Shown: positions 39,001 to 51,280 of the stretch, in pieces
Numbering within the stretch: position 1 is the first letter of the stretch
How the letters are laid out: the number at the start of each line of letters is the position of its first letter
Source of the DNA: Platycnemis pennipes
Lineage: Eukaryota > Arthropoda > Insecta > Odonata > Platycnemididae
DNA: 64,000 bases
Direction of reading: 5' to 3'
NCBI GenBank assembly: GCA_933228895.1
Contig: OW121847.1
Location: 126,584,350 to 126,648,349, forward strand
Made by a program: the position numbers and the translations under genes
The notes under the pieces: model-generated
Database searches by the model: none
Seen by the model: only the letters and a program-made list of their open reading frames with translations
Told to the model about the DNA's origin: nothing

Positions 39001-39600
39001 AGTTACGACTTTCTTGAGACCTCTCTTCAATCAATGCGCTTCGGTAACACTAAAGCATTCATTATATTCCGCAACAAATAATTAGGAAGAAAGTGCATAG
39101 GTTTCACAAAGAAAGAGTACTTTTCGATTCTACTTAACGTAATATTTACTTATTCGATTTATTTCTGTACGCTGTAGCATTCTCAGGAATAGAGACGACG
39201 AGCTAAAACACCCTTACATATATTTACTAAACGGCATGGGTTAAGTTGTGGGGAAGTATTGTTCGGGCGAATGAGTTTTGATTGGATGTGCTGCATTGCT
39301 TTCTTACTCAGCTTCCCTTTTATTAATGCTCATTGGCCTGTGTATTTTCTGACTATGATAAAAAGTCTCTCGGGACGGTGCATTGTATGTTGAGCGATTG
39401 ATTGTAAAAATACAATGACTACATGAGTAAATAAAGGAGCAAAAAATCCATTTTTTCCACAAGCTTATGATTATAGTGTCCGAAAATGTCGTTCCTGATT
39501 GGGTTGGCAGGTGACTTTGCGGATGCTAATGATTAGTTGTCGAAGGTTAGGCTAGTATTGATAGTGTTCAATGAGATTTTGGAGAGAAGAGTTTTTCCAC
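36041..39600. other. GC-rich patch then AT-rich DNA, no gene found
   Basis: 36.06-36.85 kb is GC-rich with a 170-codon minus-strand frame lacking motifs. 36.85-39.6 kb is AT-rich. A stretch at 37160-37190 (AGACATAGACATAATTTATTC) resembles the inverted 3' end of a non-LTR element but has no coding remnant beside it. Confidence 0.4.
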
Positions 39601-40329
39601 TATACGTTTTCCTGGGAGGATAGCAAAGGTCAGACTTTTATTTTGGGAATTCCAAGCGGAGTAATGAAGTTGGAGACCAGGGCAGTGTCAATTCTTCGCC
39701 ACGATTCTGGCCGTACGTATCCCACATCAGCCATCTGTAAATGCAGTTAGTTGGGCGAGCAGCCAGGTCCCCCATCCGCTGCAGAACGGAGGAGTTAGGA
39801 TCAGAAGCGGTGAGGGAAGTGTGGGAAGGGGAGCCTTGCAAGGAGGAGGAGCGGTCGAGCGAGGGTGCGGAAGGTGAAGGGAGGTGGAAGGCCGAAGGTG
39901 GTCGGGTCGCGGGGGGATGGGCAGGCAAATGAAAGGGACGCCACCATAACTCCACAGGCCCCATCCAATTAGGCGCCGCCTTTTTTTTTAATCTCGCGAT
40001 GAATGCCAAGAGTGGGTGGACGAGGCGGCGAGAGTGGGACTGTGGTGGTGGCGCGGGGGAGAGCGTGCAGCGTGCGAAGAGGGAGCGGCGCACGACGTCG
40101 TGCGGATGTTTTTTTGTGTCTTCCCACCCATCTTCGACGTCTAGGAATTGCAGACGCGGCGGGAATGGCATTTGCCCGGTCTCCCTCCCCGCCCTCCATT
40201 CCCTTGTCTCTGTCGCTCAACTCCGCGCTCCTGCCGCTCGGCACTCACTCTAAATAGTTTATATAGGTCAGTAGAGGCGACGGAGTGAGGGAATCGATCG
40301 GGACACCTCCGTGTGGGGAGACCCCTTCA

Positions 40330-40355
40330 GGGAGCGGGAGGCGGGGGTGGGTGGG
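40330..40355 (+). other. Potential G-quadruplex
   Basis: GGG, GGG, GGGGG, GGG and GGG lie within 26 bp, with single-T loops between the last three. Short loops favour a stable fold. No gene start is identified nearby. Confidence 0.6.
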
Positions 40356-42379
40356 CCGCGAGGGGAGCCCGTGGAATCCGCTCCCGCATCTTAATGGATC
40401 GTGCAGAAGAGGTGGAAGTTTTCCTGACTTCCACCCCCGGCAGCCGCCACTGTTTCTTCTCCCCCGATGGAGCTCGCCTTTCCCCGCCTCTCCACCGCGC
40501 CCCAAACCCCCCACCCCAACAATTGCCTCCTGTGAGATTCCGACCCCGCTACTCCTCCCTACACCCCGCCCCCCTCTCCACCCAAATCCTATCATTTCTC
40601 CCACTTTGTAATCCCCACCCTACGCGAGGCAAATGCCACTAACCATTTTTCGCTGTCACCACTATTCCCCGTGAAACAGTTTGTTATGAGGATCGTGACG
40701 ACAGCGTTAGTTGGCTCGTTAAGTAATCATTGGCTTTGTAATTGCATTCGCCATTATTGTTTTCGACGCGGAAGGGGGTCTTTATATTTTACTGCCTCGG
40801 TGTAAAAATTTGATTTTAGCGGAGGCATATTCATTGACCTATTAACAGGTGTAGTTATAATTTTCGTGATGATTTTTTACTTTGACCCGAAAAACAAGCT
40901 ATGTGCCTATGCATATTAAGCTTTAATTTTAAGCTGTGTCTAATGTCCTTTTAGTTAATTTATGGAAAATATTTTGTATTTTTATGTAATACCCATACCA
41001 TTACGTGAATACTCGTGAATTCAGGATGGTGAGTATTTTTCCCGAAGTTGTAGTATTCTTGTAGTTGTTGCAATATTCATTGATTAAGGAATACTTGACC
41101 CAGGAAAAAGCAAAATTTTCTAGCGCGCAATCGGTGAATTTAAAAAATCTAAAAAACAACTAAAATGCTTAGTTTGCATTTGCAGAGCATGTGATAAAAT
41201 GTTGATTTCTCTAATCCTCCTTTGCATACTGTCCACCTATCTTTCTTCTTCCTAATCCGATTTTTATTTTATAATAATCAATAACCGAAGAACTTACCCG
41301 GTATCAAAGTCCATCCAGCAGAAAACTTCTTATGACTTTAGGCATAATCAAATTTATTGTTAAGAAATACAAGTAAAATTTCTGTCATTAAAGTGGCCAC
41401 TTAAGTATCTGTAAATACGAAATAAAATATTTTAGTCCAAGATTTTTCTTCGCATTAGCGTTGTATTCTGAATGGGACTTTTGTAGCTTTAGGTAAAGAT
41501 AGTTTTCTTTGCAAATATCTTGCGACCGAAGAGTTTTGAATGACATCCTATTTCCGTTCCCTACTTCCCTTGGTGAACTTTCTTTTTTAAATCGTGGAGT
41601 ATTTGACTAATACTTACCGCTTACCTTGTGCCGATCGGTATTTGGGATGAACTCCTGACTTATTTCCTGATTTCATCAGTCTATTTTCTTCGCACATCCA
41701 AACCACTTCATCCTATCCTCGCATAGAGCAGCCTTTCGTCGTGAGAAATTCACCCCTTATTCCTCTCCCTTCCCTTCCTGTCTTGTGTCGTTACCGCCCC
41801 TACCTTTCTCTCCTCACCTCTCTCCCCATTCCGCCATCTCTCGGTTTCGATCCTCACCGTGAAGTGTTTTCTCCCGATATTTTCCTCACGTTTTCTTGTC
41901 CTCTTCATTCCTTCCACCGTATTCGCTCCTCCTCCATTCTTCCGCCCGGCCCTTTACCTATCTCCCCTCCTCCTCTCTACGCTCAGTTCTCCCTTTGTCC
42001 CCCGAAATGCCAAACTCCCTTCCTCACTTCCCGTATGAATCTGCATACGACCAGGCTACATCTACATTAACCAGGCCAAATCCCGTGAGAGAGGATAGGG
42101 GGCCGCCGGTTAACGAACGCAGCATGCGTCCACGTTGTCGAGGGGATTCGGGTGGGGTGGGCGGGATAGGGCATTAAACAAGGGAGTAAAATTTGGAAAA
42201 GTCGGGATGACCAAGGGTGGCCAAAGAGGCGTGCCGGCTCCGAAGCCGCACAAAAGCGTGTTGCAATTTCGGGCTCGGAGAGAATACGCCTCTCCCACTC
42301 GCCCCCCTTGCACTGTTGTGCCCGTCCTTATCAACGCCGCGCACTGCCTGTCGTATTTTCCTCGGTTCCCTTCGCACGT

Positions 42380-42395
42380 CCCCCCCCCCCCCCCC
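42380..42395. repeat. C16 homopolymer
   Basis: Sixteen consecutive C residues lie in a C/T-rich block. The length may be a sequencing artefact. Confidence 0.9.
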
Positions 42396-42780
42396 ATGTA
42401 CTCCTCCTCGCTTCCTCCCCACGCATCTCCGGTCACTGCTCACCGTCCCCCTTCCAGCACCTTTCCGATCCCCCCCTTTCTTGCCATCCCCTCGTCCACT
42501 CCCCCTCGCGCTCTCCCACTCCATCCCGACCTGCGTCATTTGTCCTCACCGCCCCCCTCCCCTCCCTTTCCCTCCCCCAACCCCATCTCCGCGCCCATCC
42601 CTCATCTCTCGACCCCCGCACCGCATCCGTGCATTGTCCAAAATATGGCTGGTGCGCCGCGACCTCAAACCTCTCGGAAATGTCACGCTACCCTCGTTCG
42701 CTTGGCATCGGTGACCGCTGGATGCCATCTTCTCCACTCCCCCGCCTGTACCTCTTGCGTCCACCCGCAGCGTTAATTTA

Positions 42781-44060
42781 TTTTCGAAGCTCCCAATTAA
42801 ATCCGCTATCGGAAAACAGTATCGCGGGTGATTTCTTTCTCCCCCGCTCACGATCTTTATTTCCGTCCATCCCTCGCTCACTCTGGTTTTGGGCCGTTGG
42901 TGGTGAAGTACTACGCCATCGCTCGGGTACGTCATCAAGTGTCTTGTTTGCGTTGGCCGAACTAACCAATTGGTCCCCCGGCCCCGTTATTGGAAGCCGT
43001 TCATTCATCGTCCGGTTGATGCATTGCAATCGCTGGACTGTAGATGATTGCTCAGCTAATCAGTCCTTAAAATAGGTGTGCTTTTGAGCTCCTGCGATCT
43101 GCAGCCGTTGGCTCGAAAAAGCGCCGGGTGCCGCTGAGGTTATGCTGACGGTTGATGCACGCGCGAGTCCATGATTGCTATCGTTGCGGATTGATGGCAC
43201 AGTAAAACTTGTCCTCCGCTCCATGCCTATTTGTCGTCCCTCACTTTCGGTTTTGAATGCGACAGTGAAATATTTTACTTTATTGATGAGTGCTGTCGCC
43301 GCGGGAGAAATGTGTGCGTTTTTATTTGACTCTTTATTCTGCGGAAGGGCTGCCATCCGTAATGGAACCTTTGTTCGTTGGGGTTGTATTGGATGTGGAT
43401 TTTCAATGCCGTTCGTTATTTGTGGCTTAGTGGGTAAATCCTTTTCTCTGAAGCGGCGGATTTTTTCCAAGCCGCTGGATTCCAAGCATGGATTTTTTCC
43501 ATTCACTCATCGCAATCACGCCATTGCATTGTTTTTTTCCTGTCATGTCATTTTTCGTAGCCATGTGTTAATTTCAACGGTGGAATGCTCCCCGTTAAAT
43601 TTCTTTTACTCCAAACACGCAGTTTCTCTAAAATCTGAGATTTAATGTGGTTACGAAAAGAAAACATGACAGCTACTGAAAGTAAAATTGTTCGTCTCAC
43701 TTATTGTAAATTAATATTTGGCGATTCGTTCTTGGCCGATCGAAATTTAAGTTCATCCGACAAATTTCATTTCTCGTCACAAATACAGCGCGGAAAATTT
43801 ACACATGGTTTTTAGTATAATGGTATCAAGTACTTAATGTGATCAAGTTTTGCGTGTTGTAATAGATGTTTTAGATTATTTTGCACAAAATCCACGCCAT
43901 GCTGGTGATTTTCCCTGGAGCTGTTAGTTGTTGCAAATGTTTGATAAAGAGCAAAGTGGCGCTGGTATTGATTGTCCTAATTTTATGTTTCCGCCGGTAG
44001 CAGCTCTCGTCAGCGTTTGCTGCCGGGCATCGCGGCCATTTGCCCGTTCCCAATAATTAG
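42781..44060. other. Balanced-composition segment with antisense overlapping ORFs
   Basis: A 156-codon plus-strand frame (43175-43645) overlaps a 148-codon minus-strand frame (43060-43506). Unlike the other long frames, this pair lies in DNA without strong pyrimidine bias. I recognise neither protein, and frames of this length are still expected by chance in a window of this size. Confidence 0.3.
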
Positions 44061-47000
44061 AACCGTAATCATCGCTCATTATTTAGTGTGGAGTTCATTT
44101 TCCCTTCCGCCTCCGTCTTCGGCGTGGAATTGGCCGTATCCCACGCATCCACTCAATCGTCGCCGGTGAATGAATGCTTGAGGTCATCGCCTGCCCCTCC
44201 ACCTTCCTCCTCACGTTGCAAGCCACACACGAGGAGTCTCTCTGCCCCGTATCGGCTCAAGGGCAGGCAGCAGTAGGTTCGCGTCGTTGGCTCCAACTCA
44301 TCGCTTGGCAACGATCTCTTCTCCCTCTCATTCTGCTCCTTCCTTCCGCCCGCCGCCACCTTCTCTTCTCCTCCGCCCCTTCCCACAATTCCCACCGAGT
44401 CCTCGTTTTAAACCCGCTCGCTCGCTGCCGGCCTGGGGGCGCAAACCCCCTCTCCCCGTACTCCTTCCTACCCTGCCTCCCCTCCCCTCGACCATTAACT
44501 CGTGGTGTATTTTTACCACCCACAACCCTGCAATCCATAAGCTGCAAGGATTAAAAAAAAAGGACAAACATTTGTGTGACTCCGTTCGCATGTCGACTTC
44601 ATATTCGGTTGCCCGCGCGCGTAAAATTATGCGTGTCCAGGGGCTAGTTGGTTAGGGGTCGAGAGAGGCGTTGTCGAGGGGCAGGGGTTGGTTTCCCTTC
44701 CCCGGTCCTTCGTCCCTAAGCTCATAGAATTTAATGAAAACCAGGTATTGAGGGGAGGGGGGGGCACCGTCGAGGGAGGGAGAGCGAAATTAAAATGGAG
44801 TTTTTTTTTTGTTTCAGTCAGTTCATTAGCCGTAGTTGAATTGGGTGCTATGAGACTAGGTATTATGAGTTAGTGGTTTGGGGCACGGAAGCAGCAAGTC
44901 AAAAGCTTTTGATTCTAATCTCTGTCATGTGGGCCCTTCACCTCCGGTCTGTTAGCCTTGTGGCAGTATTTTAGATGCATATCTTTTGTGGAATAATAGA
45001 ACCAGCGTTTCTCCTGAAACATCGTTGAATAAACTAAAGCATTTTAAATCAAAAATGAGTGTATTGCCTATGGAATTTAATTTTAAGTTTTGATGCAATT
45101 CTAGGAACTAATTTGTTGACGTGTTCCAAATCTAAAAACAGCTGCCATAGGAAAAGTATTCCATATGGGATCATTTTGGGAACAAGTGATCATTACAGCT
45201 GGATAATTAAGATGCTTTCTTACCCAGTTGATGTTACTAATTTTTGAATTAATAACGCATATAACATGTTTCAAGAATTATGTATTAATTATGTTCTTTT
45301 GCAATTTCAGGTATGTCATCCTTACGTGCGTGTCTTTGATTTGACTAAATGGTGAGGTAAGCTTTAAATTATAAACGTGATAAACATACATAAACATGTA
45401 ACGAATAAGGTAGCAATTAATGAGAGATATTTTGAGGGCAGCTTAAGTTTTGTGTCATTGTAGTTATTTTATCAATCTTGTAAAAAATATTTAAATGGAT
45501 TGTTGAAATCATTGGGCGTACTCTTATTGAGCTGTCATCTTTCAAGACTTCTTAGTGGTGTGAATAGTTTTACCGCCTGACTACTTCGACGAAAACAGAT
45601 ACTCCTAACTGCTGTAGTTAAGTTTTATTCCACACATTTCAAATGATCCCGGCTTCCTAATTGGTGTGATGGTTCATGAATACCAACTTGAAGGCGTGGT
45701 GTTCATAAATATTTTCCTCCCCGCCGCCGTCGTGAGCCCTAAGATTCGTTTTTTGTATAGAGACTGGAGTTATGGCATCATAAGTGCCACAGAGTTATCT
45801 TCTATCCATACCAATGAGCGCAGTTGTTATATTATTTTGGTTGGTCATTGAATCACTAAAACGTGCGCATCTTTTTATGCTGTTAACTTTTATGTTCCTA
45901 TGGCTTATTTGTCGAAGCCATTGCTGCTGTCGTTAGTATAAAGAAAGTGTGCACGGGTTTCATTGACCTTTTGATGAGTTCTCTTTCATCCAGAGGTAAG
46001 CTAGTGACAAAAATAGAGTACTTTCTGGGATGCTTTCCCCGGAATGTGTTCCACATAGTGGCTTATGGTTATTTCCTTGTCATTCCCCATCCTTTCCTTT
46101 CCGTCGTCAAGATATTCCGGTATTTGGCCACACTACAACTTTTTTATAGCACCCCACCCCGCTATGAGGACTTAATTGGGGATGCCTATTGACACAAATG
46201 TTCATCATTAATCCCCAGAAGCGCTGCAGGCGCCGAGTTCACGGCTGAAAAATCCTTTGATTCTATTTTGGTGCAGTGACTTCTTCCGCCACCCAGCGCC
46301 GCTTCGGGAAGTTTTTTCTTTTTTTTTTAAAGCCTATCCCCTTCCGCTGCCAAATAAAGTTCCGAGTATCTCTTCAGTTTTCGTCCTCGGCTCGTTAGTC
46401 GTTTAAGCCGCGGACAAGACTAACTCTGGTTGTTTTCTCGTCGTGATTACGTCCGTCCTCCTGGGCGGCGCGTGCCCCCCTCCTCCAAGGATACAGCACC
46501 CTGTAACTCAACCTTCCTCCCCTACTCACTCAGCCCGTCCCCATCCCTCTAGTGTTCTCCTCGTTCCCGCACCGAACGAGCCACTTCCTCGCATAACAAT
46601 CCCGAGGCCCCACGTCTCTTCGACGCCACGCCCGGCCCGCTTCACGAGGAGTCCACTTCAAAGAGTCGGGGGGCCAAAGTGCGCCCCCCGCATTAACCGG
46701 CCGGGGTGCGTTCGCCATCCGCGGGCGTGTGCGTGTTTGAAATATATGGCGAGGGAAGGGGGAGGCGAGTAGGCGATTAATAAGCCCCGGCATCGCTTAA
46801 ACTCGTCTAATCGAATTAACGCTGCTTATTGGAGCGTGCCCTTTTCCTAGTGCGCGCTCTTCGGAATTACGCTCCGTGTGAACGCGGAGGGCACTCTCTC
46901 TCTCCCGCTACCGCGTCGCCTCAAACCCCGCACCCCCGCCTCGCAGGCCGGACGTTCAGGCCTCATCGCCCTCCTCCCGTGTTGCCTCTCCTTCATTCAG

Positions 47001-48712
47001 CCGCTAATGACTTCCCGCTTAGTTATACCCGAAGCTCTCTCTCTTCGTTAAGAACCGTATTACCATAAGCCTGGCCGTATCTCCCCTTTCTCCACTGGAA
47101 TATCCCCTCTCGGAGGGCTCGTAATTCCCCCGTAACGTTTTATTTTGTGGTATTTAAATTATGATGGTCCTCCTCCTTTGTTTGTTCTCTCTTGGTCAGG
47201 TTCTCATTGAAAACGAAAATATTCTTGAATTTTTTTGGCGATTTTTTTTCTGAGTTAATTTTAACTACCAACCGTGAAACTATTACGAGTTGAGTGAGCA
47301 AATTCTTGTTTTCCATGAATTCTGATTTTCCCGCCCGTAAATGTCCCAAATTTTGACTTTGGGAGTAAACTACTTCTCTCATATACATTTGCTCAACACG
47401 AAGATCTATTTGATATGTGGCGTGCACTAATTTGAACCTAATTCAGATTTTCATAATGATTATCTCGATAAAAATTAATAAACACGAGTTCATTCTAGCT
47501 CACTAATACACAACGTCCTTCTTTACTTCACGCAGGTACTAGACTTGCCCCGACTACTAAAATATATACTCTATTGTATCGATTTATCATTTTCAATTAT
47601 TATGTAATTCGAACTGGGCTGTGGGAGGTATGTGTCCGAATTATCGTTTCCATAAGTGATACGACTCATTTACCTTTTTGATATTTTCATTCTTTCTGAA
47701 TACTATGAAGAGATCAAATAATTAGCTTTCGGTTTCTTTAATAGAACTTCCTCCTATCTTGTCATTGTTCTTAAATGCTATCTACTGAAAAACAATTTTT
47801 GCCGAAAGATTGAACTCTCCAATTTTCTCTTCCTGTTCGTTCTACGAAGAGAAGTAAATGTGGCTAAAGTATTCAAATATTTGAAACCTTCCTTTTTTAA
47901 ATAAAACGTTAAATTCTATTTCTTAGATCAAGGATACATAAGTTAAGTTCATCCCTAACAGTTCTGTGTAAAGATATTTAAGAATTATTGTATTCTTATA
48001 CTTATCGATAATGCTTCAAAGCTGTAGGGTATTATTTAAACTTCAAGCCACCGCTCCTAATGTGTTCATGTTGCTCTCTCTTGTTTGTCGCGATGACTTT
48101 TATAGTTTAGAGTGGTGACAGCTAATGATCACTCTAAAATCAAGTGAAAAAATACATCTACACCGTTGAGCACAATTTTAGACTTTTTCTTCTGCTGTTG
48201 CCCTTGATTTAATAAACAACCAACCCTCTCCTCCCATTAAACATCCTCTTATTTATTTGAGGCCGTCCTATAGGGAATACGTATGTTAGTCACAAGTGTA
48301 AGGTATATGTATTGCCTTTTTCGGAAAAGTAGCGACCGTTATTCCATGGGAGACATTTGTGACTCTTTACTGTGGCAACAGTATCACTTAAACCTTTATA
48401 TCCATGTGTTGTGCGCCGGCATTCGGAGATAGAGAGAGAGATCAAAATAAGCATAAAATGTTATTCCTTTCCCATACTCCTGCCCTCATTGGGATTTCCA
48501 CCTTTTACGGATCTTGAGTGTCCGGGAGACAAATACCTATTTGCGTCCCGAGAGACGGAAAGTTTCACCTTCGTTCGGCCCTATATATACTGAAATGCAG
48601 CCAGCACTCGGGAGTGCGGCGCAGGAGATCGTTTCGGGAGTTCATTCCCGAATGTCGGGTCGGTCGACAGCACGCCCCGGCATCTACCTATCCTCTCGCA
48701 CTGCCTCTGCTG
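44061..48712. other. Alternating GC- and AT-rich DNA, no gene found
   Basis: 44.1-44.55 and 46.2-47.1 kb are GC-rich. 44.88-46.2 and 47.1-48.6 kb are AT-rich. Apart from the candidate exon at 45311, I see no RNA gene, repeat or recognised protein. Confidence 0.4.
45311..45355 (+). other. Candidate short exon between splice-like sites
   Basis: A T-rich tract ending GCAATTTCAG (acceptor-like) is followed by 15 codons, VCHPYVRVFDLTKW plus TGA, and one base later by GTAAGC (donor-like). The peptide looks less random than its surroundings, but splice-like sites are common in sequence of this kind and I recognise no protein. If real, it would be the last coding exon of a plus-strand gene whose other exons I cannot find. 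Confidence 0.12.
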
Positions 48713-49303
48713 CCCCTTATTGTCCGCTTAGTTCCTGCTTTCGGTCGTTGGCGCCACTTGTTCATTCGCCCGGCATTTACCTTGTGCAAGCTCACAAAGT
48801 AAACGTCTTACGGTGTTTCACTGCGGCAAACCACATTTTTGTGAAACTGTTCCTTCGAAAAAGATCTGGTTTTCTTTTCTCAAAATCATCATTAAGTGTT
48901 TTAGAGTTTGAAAACCAGACTGTATTGGTAGAACATTATGGTCGGTAGGAGATACATCACATCGGGCTGTACCACGTGGAAGAAGGATGCGCTCCTTCTT
49001 CCATGGTTGAGTATAATTCGAATACCGAAAAGGTGCATTGCTTTGTGGTCCTGAGGGATGAAAGCCGCCGCGGTGAGTGGCAGAAGTGCATTCTTCGCGA
49101 TAGTTTCTTAGTGAAGCATCCACAAGTTGAGTATAAGAAGCACTTTTTTGAGACGGATATACTTCGCGAGAAGATACTCACCGACAATGAAGTAAACGTC
49201 ATAGGCGTGGTAGGATTTACTACTTTTTATGGCATTTTAAGTTATCACCTTAATTTACCTATGAATTGAATTACCTTGATGGCCAATTATTTTCTCTTTC
49301 ACT
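48713..49303 (+). repeat. Left arm of the 3.7-kb inverted repeat
   Basis: This 591-bp arm is matched in inverted orientation by 51837-52427. Similarity stops sharply at the outer edge and at the inner edge after TTTCACT. Beyond the inner edge the left side has 236 bp (49304-49539) with no partner on the right, after which similarity resumes at lower identity. It carries the unidentified reading frame at 48949-49269. Confidence 0.9.
48949..49269 (+). CDS. Unidentified ORF in left arm, possible remnant
   Basis: An open frame of about 106 codons runs from just after a TAG at 48946-48948 to a TGA at 49267-49269. The first start-like codon is GTG at 48976; the first ATG lies deeper. The peptide contains the stretches SSMVEYNSNTEKVHCFVVL and DESRRGEWQKCILRDSF and is fairly rich in charged residues. 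The same frame is open upstream of the TAG for most of the arm, so the stop may break a longer frame. I recognise no family. A frame of this length is not improbable by chance, and its presence in both arms follows from the duplication, so coding status is unproven. Confidence 0.25.
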   Translation, partial: EIHHIGLYHVEEGCAPSSMVEYNSNTEKVHCFVVLRDESRRGEWQKCILRDSFLVKHPQVEYKKHFFETDILREKILTDNEVNVIGVVGFTTFYGILSYHLNLPMN

Positions 49304-49539
49304 GTAAATTATATTTCCATTTCATAGACCAATTCAACCCACGTGTGAGCCATGCGCCTGTGCAATTACGTCCTCAGTATCCTTTATTGTAATCGCTGCC
49401 ATTAATATTGCTCCTATTTATGTTCTATTGATGTCGCTTACAACAATTCGATTTCATTATTTCTCAATGATTTTTTGAAGAGCAAGTTACTCATCGAATA
49501 CACGATAATTGATTAGTAATATTCACTCGTGTTTGGCAT
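49304..49539. other. Left-arm-specific 236-bp block
   Basis: This AT-rich stretch interrupts the inverted similarity on the left side only. Either it was inserted on the left or lost on the right, where the junction reads CACTTTCGGGTGAG. I see no ORF or terminal repeats of its own. Confidence 0.6.
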
Positions 49540-49628
49540 CGGGTGAGACTTCTCATTGCCGATGTTTGGATGAGCGTGTTACTCATCGAAAAGTCGGCCA
49601 CGAAAAGCCTCACCCGGTACCAAACACG
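49528..49628. repeat. 101-bp fold-back unit with 20-bp terminal inverted repeats
   Basis: The unit begins CGTGTTTGGCATCGGGTGAG and ends with its imperfect inverted complement (CTCACCCGGTACCAAACACG). A short inner hairpin, GATGAG with CTCATC, sits near its centre. It is the inner inverted partner of 51746-51834. A miniature fold-back element nested in the larger unit is one explanation. Confidence 0.6.
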
Positions 49629-49639
49629 CGAAGAGGCAT

Positions 49640-51280
49640 GTACTAAAAGATGAGACAGCTACAGAAACATGTGCTTATAAAGTGAAGAAGTGTAATAATC
49701 AGTGAGAATTGAAGCAAAAAGAAAACATATTTCCATGAGGAGAAAATTGGTCAAGGAAATTTTTAAAAAGAAAAAAAGTCAAATATATTAAAAGAATAAA
49801 CTCCAGCATTGGCATTTTGTTATCAATGAATCATTGTGAAGGGGTATATAAGGGAAGGATGATTGATTCAATAAAATAATTCTCCCTCTCGAAGACCACT
49901 AAAATAGGTACCTTGTATAGAAGCATTCCTTTGTCATCTAATTTGGATGCCTTTCTTTCAAGAAGTGGTGAGGGTGAAAACAATGACTATACAGGACTTT
50001 AAATAGCTATGTTAGTGCATAGAATACAATTTGTTTTTCAATAGAATGACATTTAATACGGTAAATTCGTCTCTTATGTATTTTTTTCCTACAAAGGAGA
50101 AATATTGCTTCATGAAAAACCGAAACCTATAAGGACTGCTGTAAGCGCTTACTTATTGGGGATTACCTAACGTATTTTACCAGAAACACCATGGAAAGAG
50201 ACTCCAAAAGCTTTCTAAGGATATTTTTCAATATCCTACAAATTGATTGTCTCTCTTCAATGTAAATACGGCCGCCTACTGCAACTTTTGCAGCTCTCCT
50301 GGCACGACGTAATTTTCAGGGACATATTAATGCTACCATGGAATCCCAGAAATTACACCTTAGGTAAAATTATACATTCCCATTCTTACCTTCGAATCAA
50401 ATGGGTGACGCCAATCCTGAATTGGCCTAATCCCATTCCCAAACAGAAAGTTTATACTTTGGAAACTTAAGCATGACAGCATTTGCCATATTTTCAAATA
50501 CATCCTCCCAGCCTTGCAATCGGGATGAGGGAATATCCCACTGGATTGGAGAAGTCTGCACGGTACACTCAACATATGCTTACGTATATGCCATATGGGA
50601 TAATGTGCTATGCAACTCAAAATTTCTGGAAGAGCATAATCATGCTCCACAGCAACATAAAAATCCCACGTGTCATGCTCAATTAATGGATTTTTGAACG
50701 TCGTGCCTGATTGATTGATTTTAGCACAAAGAAATTTACAGTCACAGATTCAACTGTGGCCACCTGCTTCAACATAACGCACGACCACCTCTCCTTGCCT
50801 CAGGCTGATGAATTCTGTTGAGTCCTCAACCCCGGAATGGTAACCCCCTTACCCAGGGATAAGCAATGGACTCAGTGTCGCAAAAATATATCAAATAGAC
50901 CAGTGTAAGGTTGGTCCATCTATGCATTTTGCTCCTCGTTTTCTCCATTCTCATTAGGAGCTACTATTTTGGCAGGGGTTTGTGTCTTATTCTTAAGGGA
51001 AATTCTCCTCTTCAGCGGCTTTCTCAAGTACTTAGGGCATTGATTAAAGAACCTAGGAACAGTCCCTGGTTCCTGTTTTGGCCTTTTATACTTTTTCTGA
51101 AAGATTGAACGTTAGATACATCATCCCAGGCAAGAAGAAAATATATTAAAAGTTTCCATAATTAGCGCAAGAGATGCATTTCAAAACGAAAGGGAGAAAT
51201 AAATAGCATACACAATAGTCAAAGTTCACGAACTAGCCGTGAAAACTTTAGCTGCGTTACCCGCTGAAACTGCTCAACAG
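49640..51280. other. Spacer of the 3.7-kb element, no recognised gene
   Basis: This AT-rich to neutral sequence has only short frames: 75 codons at 50243, 74 codons at 50473, and 96 codons on the minus strand at 50360. None shows a domain I recognise, and I see no transposase, reverse transcriptase or integrase motif. Confidence 0.5.

Larger units (their letters stand above)
39601..42780. other. Purine-rich stretch, AT-rich gap and C/T-rich block
   Basis: 39.77-40.1 kb is purine-rich, and 40.4-40.64 kb is pyrimidine-rich. 40.64-41.7 kb is AT-rich, and 41.74-42.02 and 42.3-42.65 kb are pyrimidine-rich. Frames reach 255 codons (42308) and cross the C16 tract. No gene is supported. Confidence 0.45.

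Noticed and set aside
42308..43075. 255-codon plus-strand ORF
   Set aside because: It passes through the C16 homopolymer, whose length alone would set the frame. No motif is seen.
44880..44960. Possible SINE head (GATTCTAATC B-box-like)
   Set aside because: The B box is too degenerate, with no A box at the right distance.
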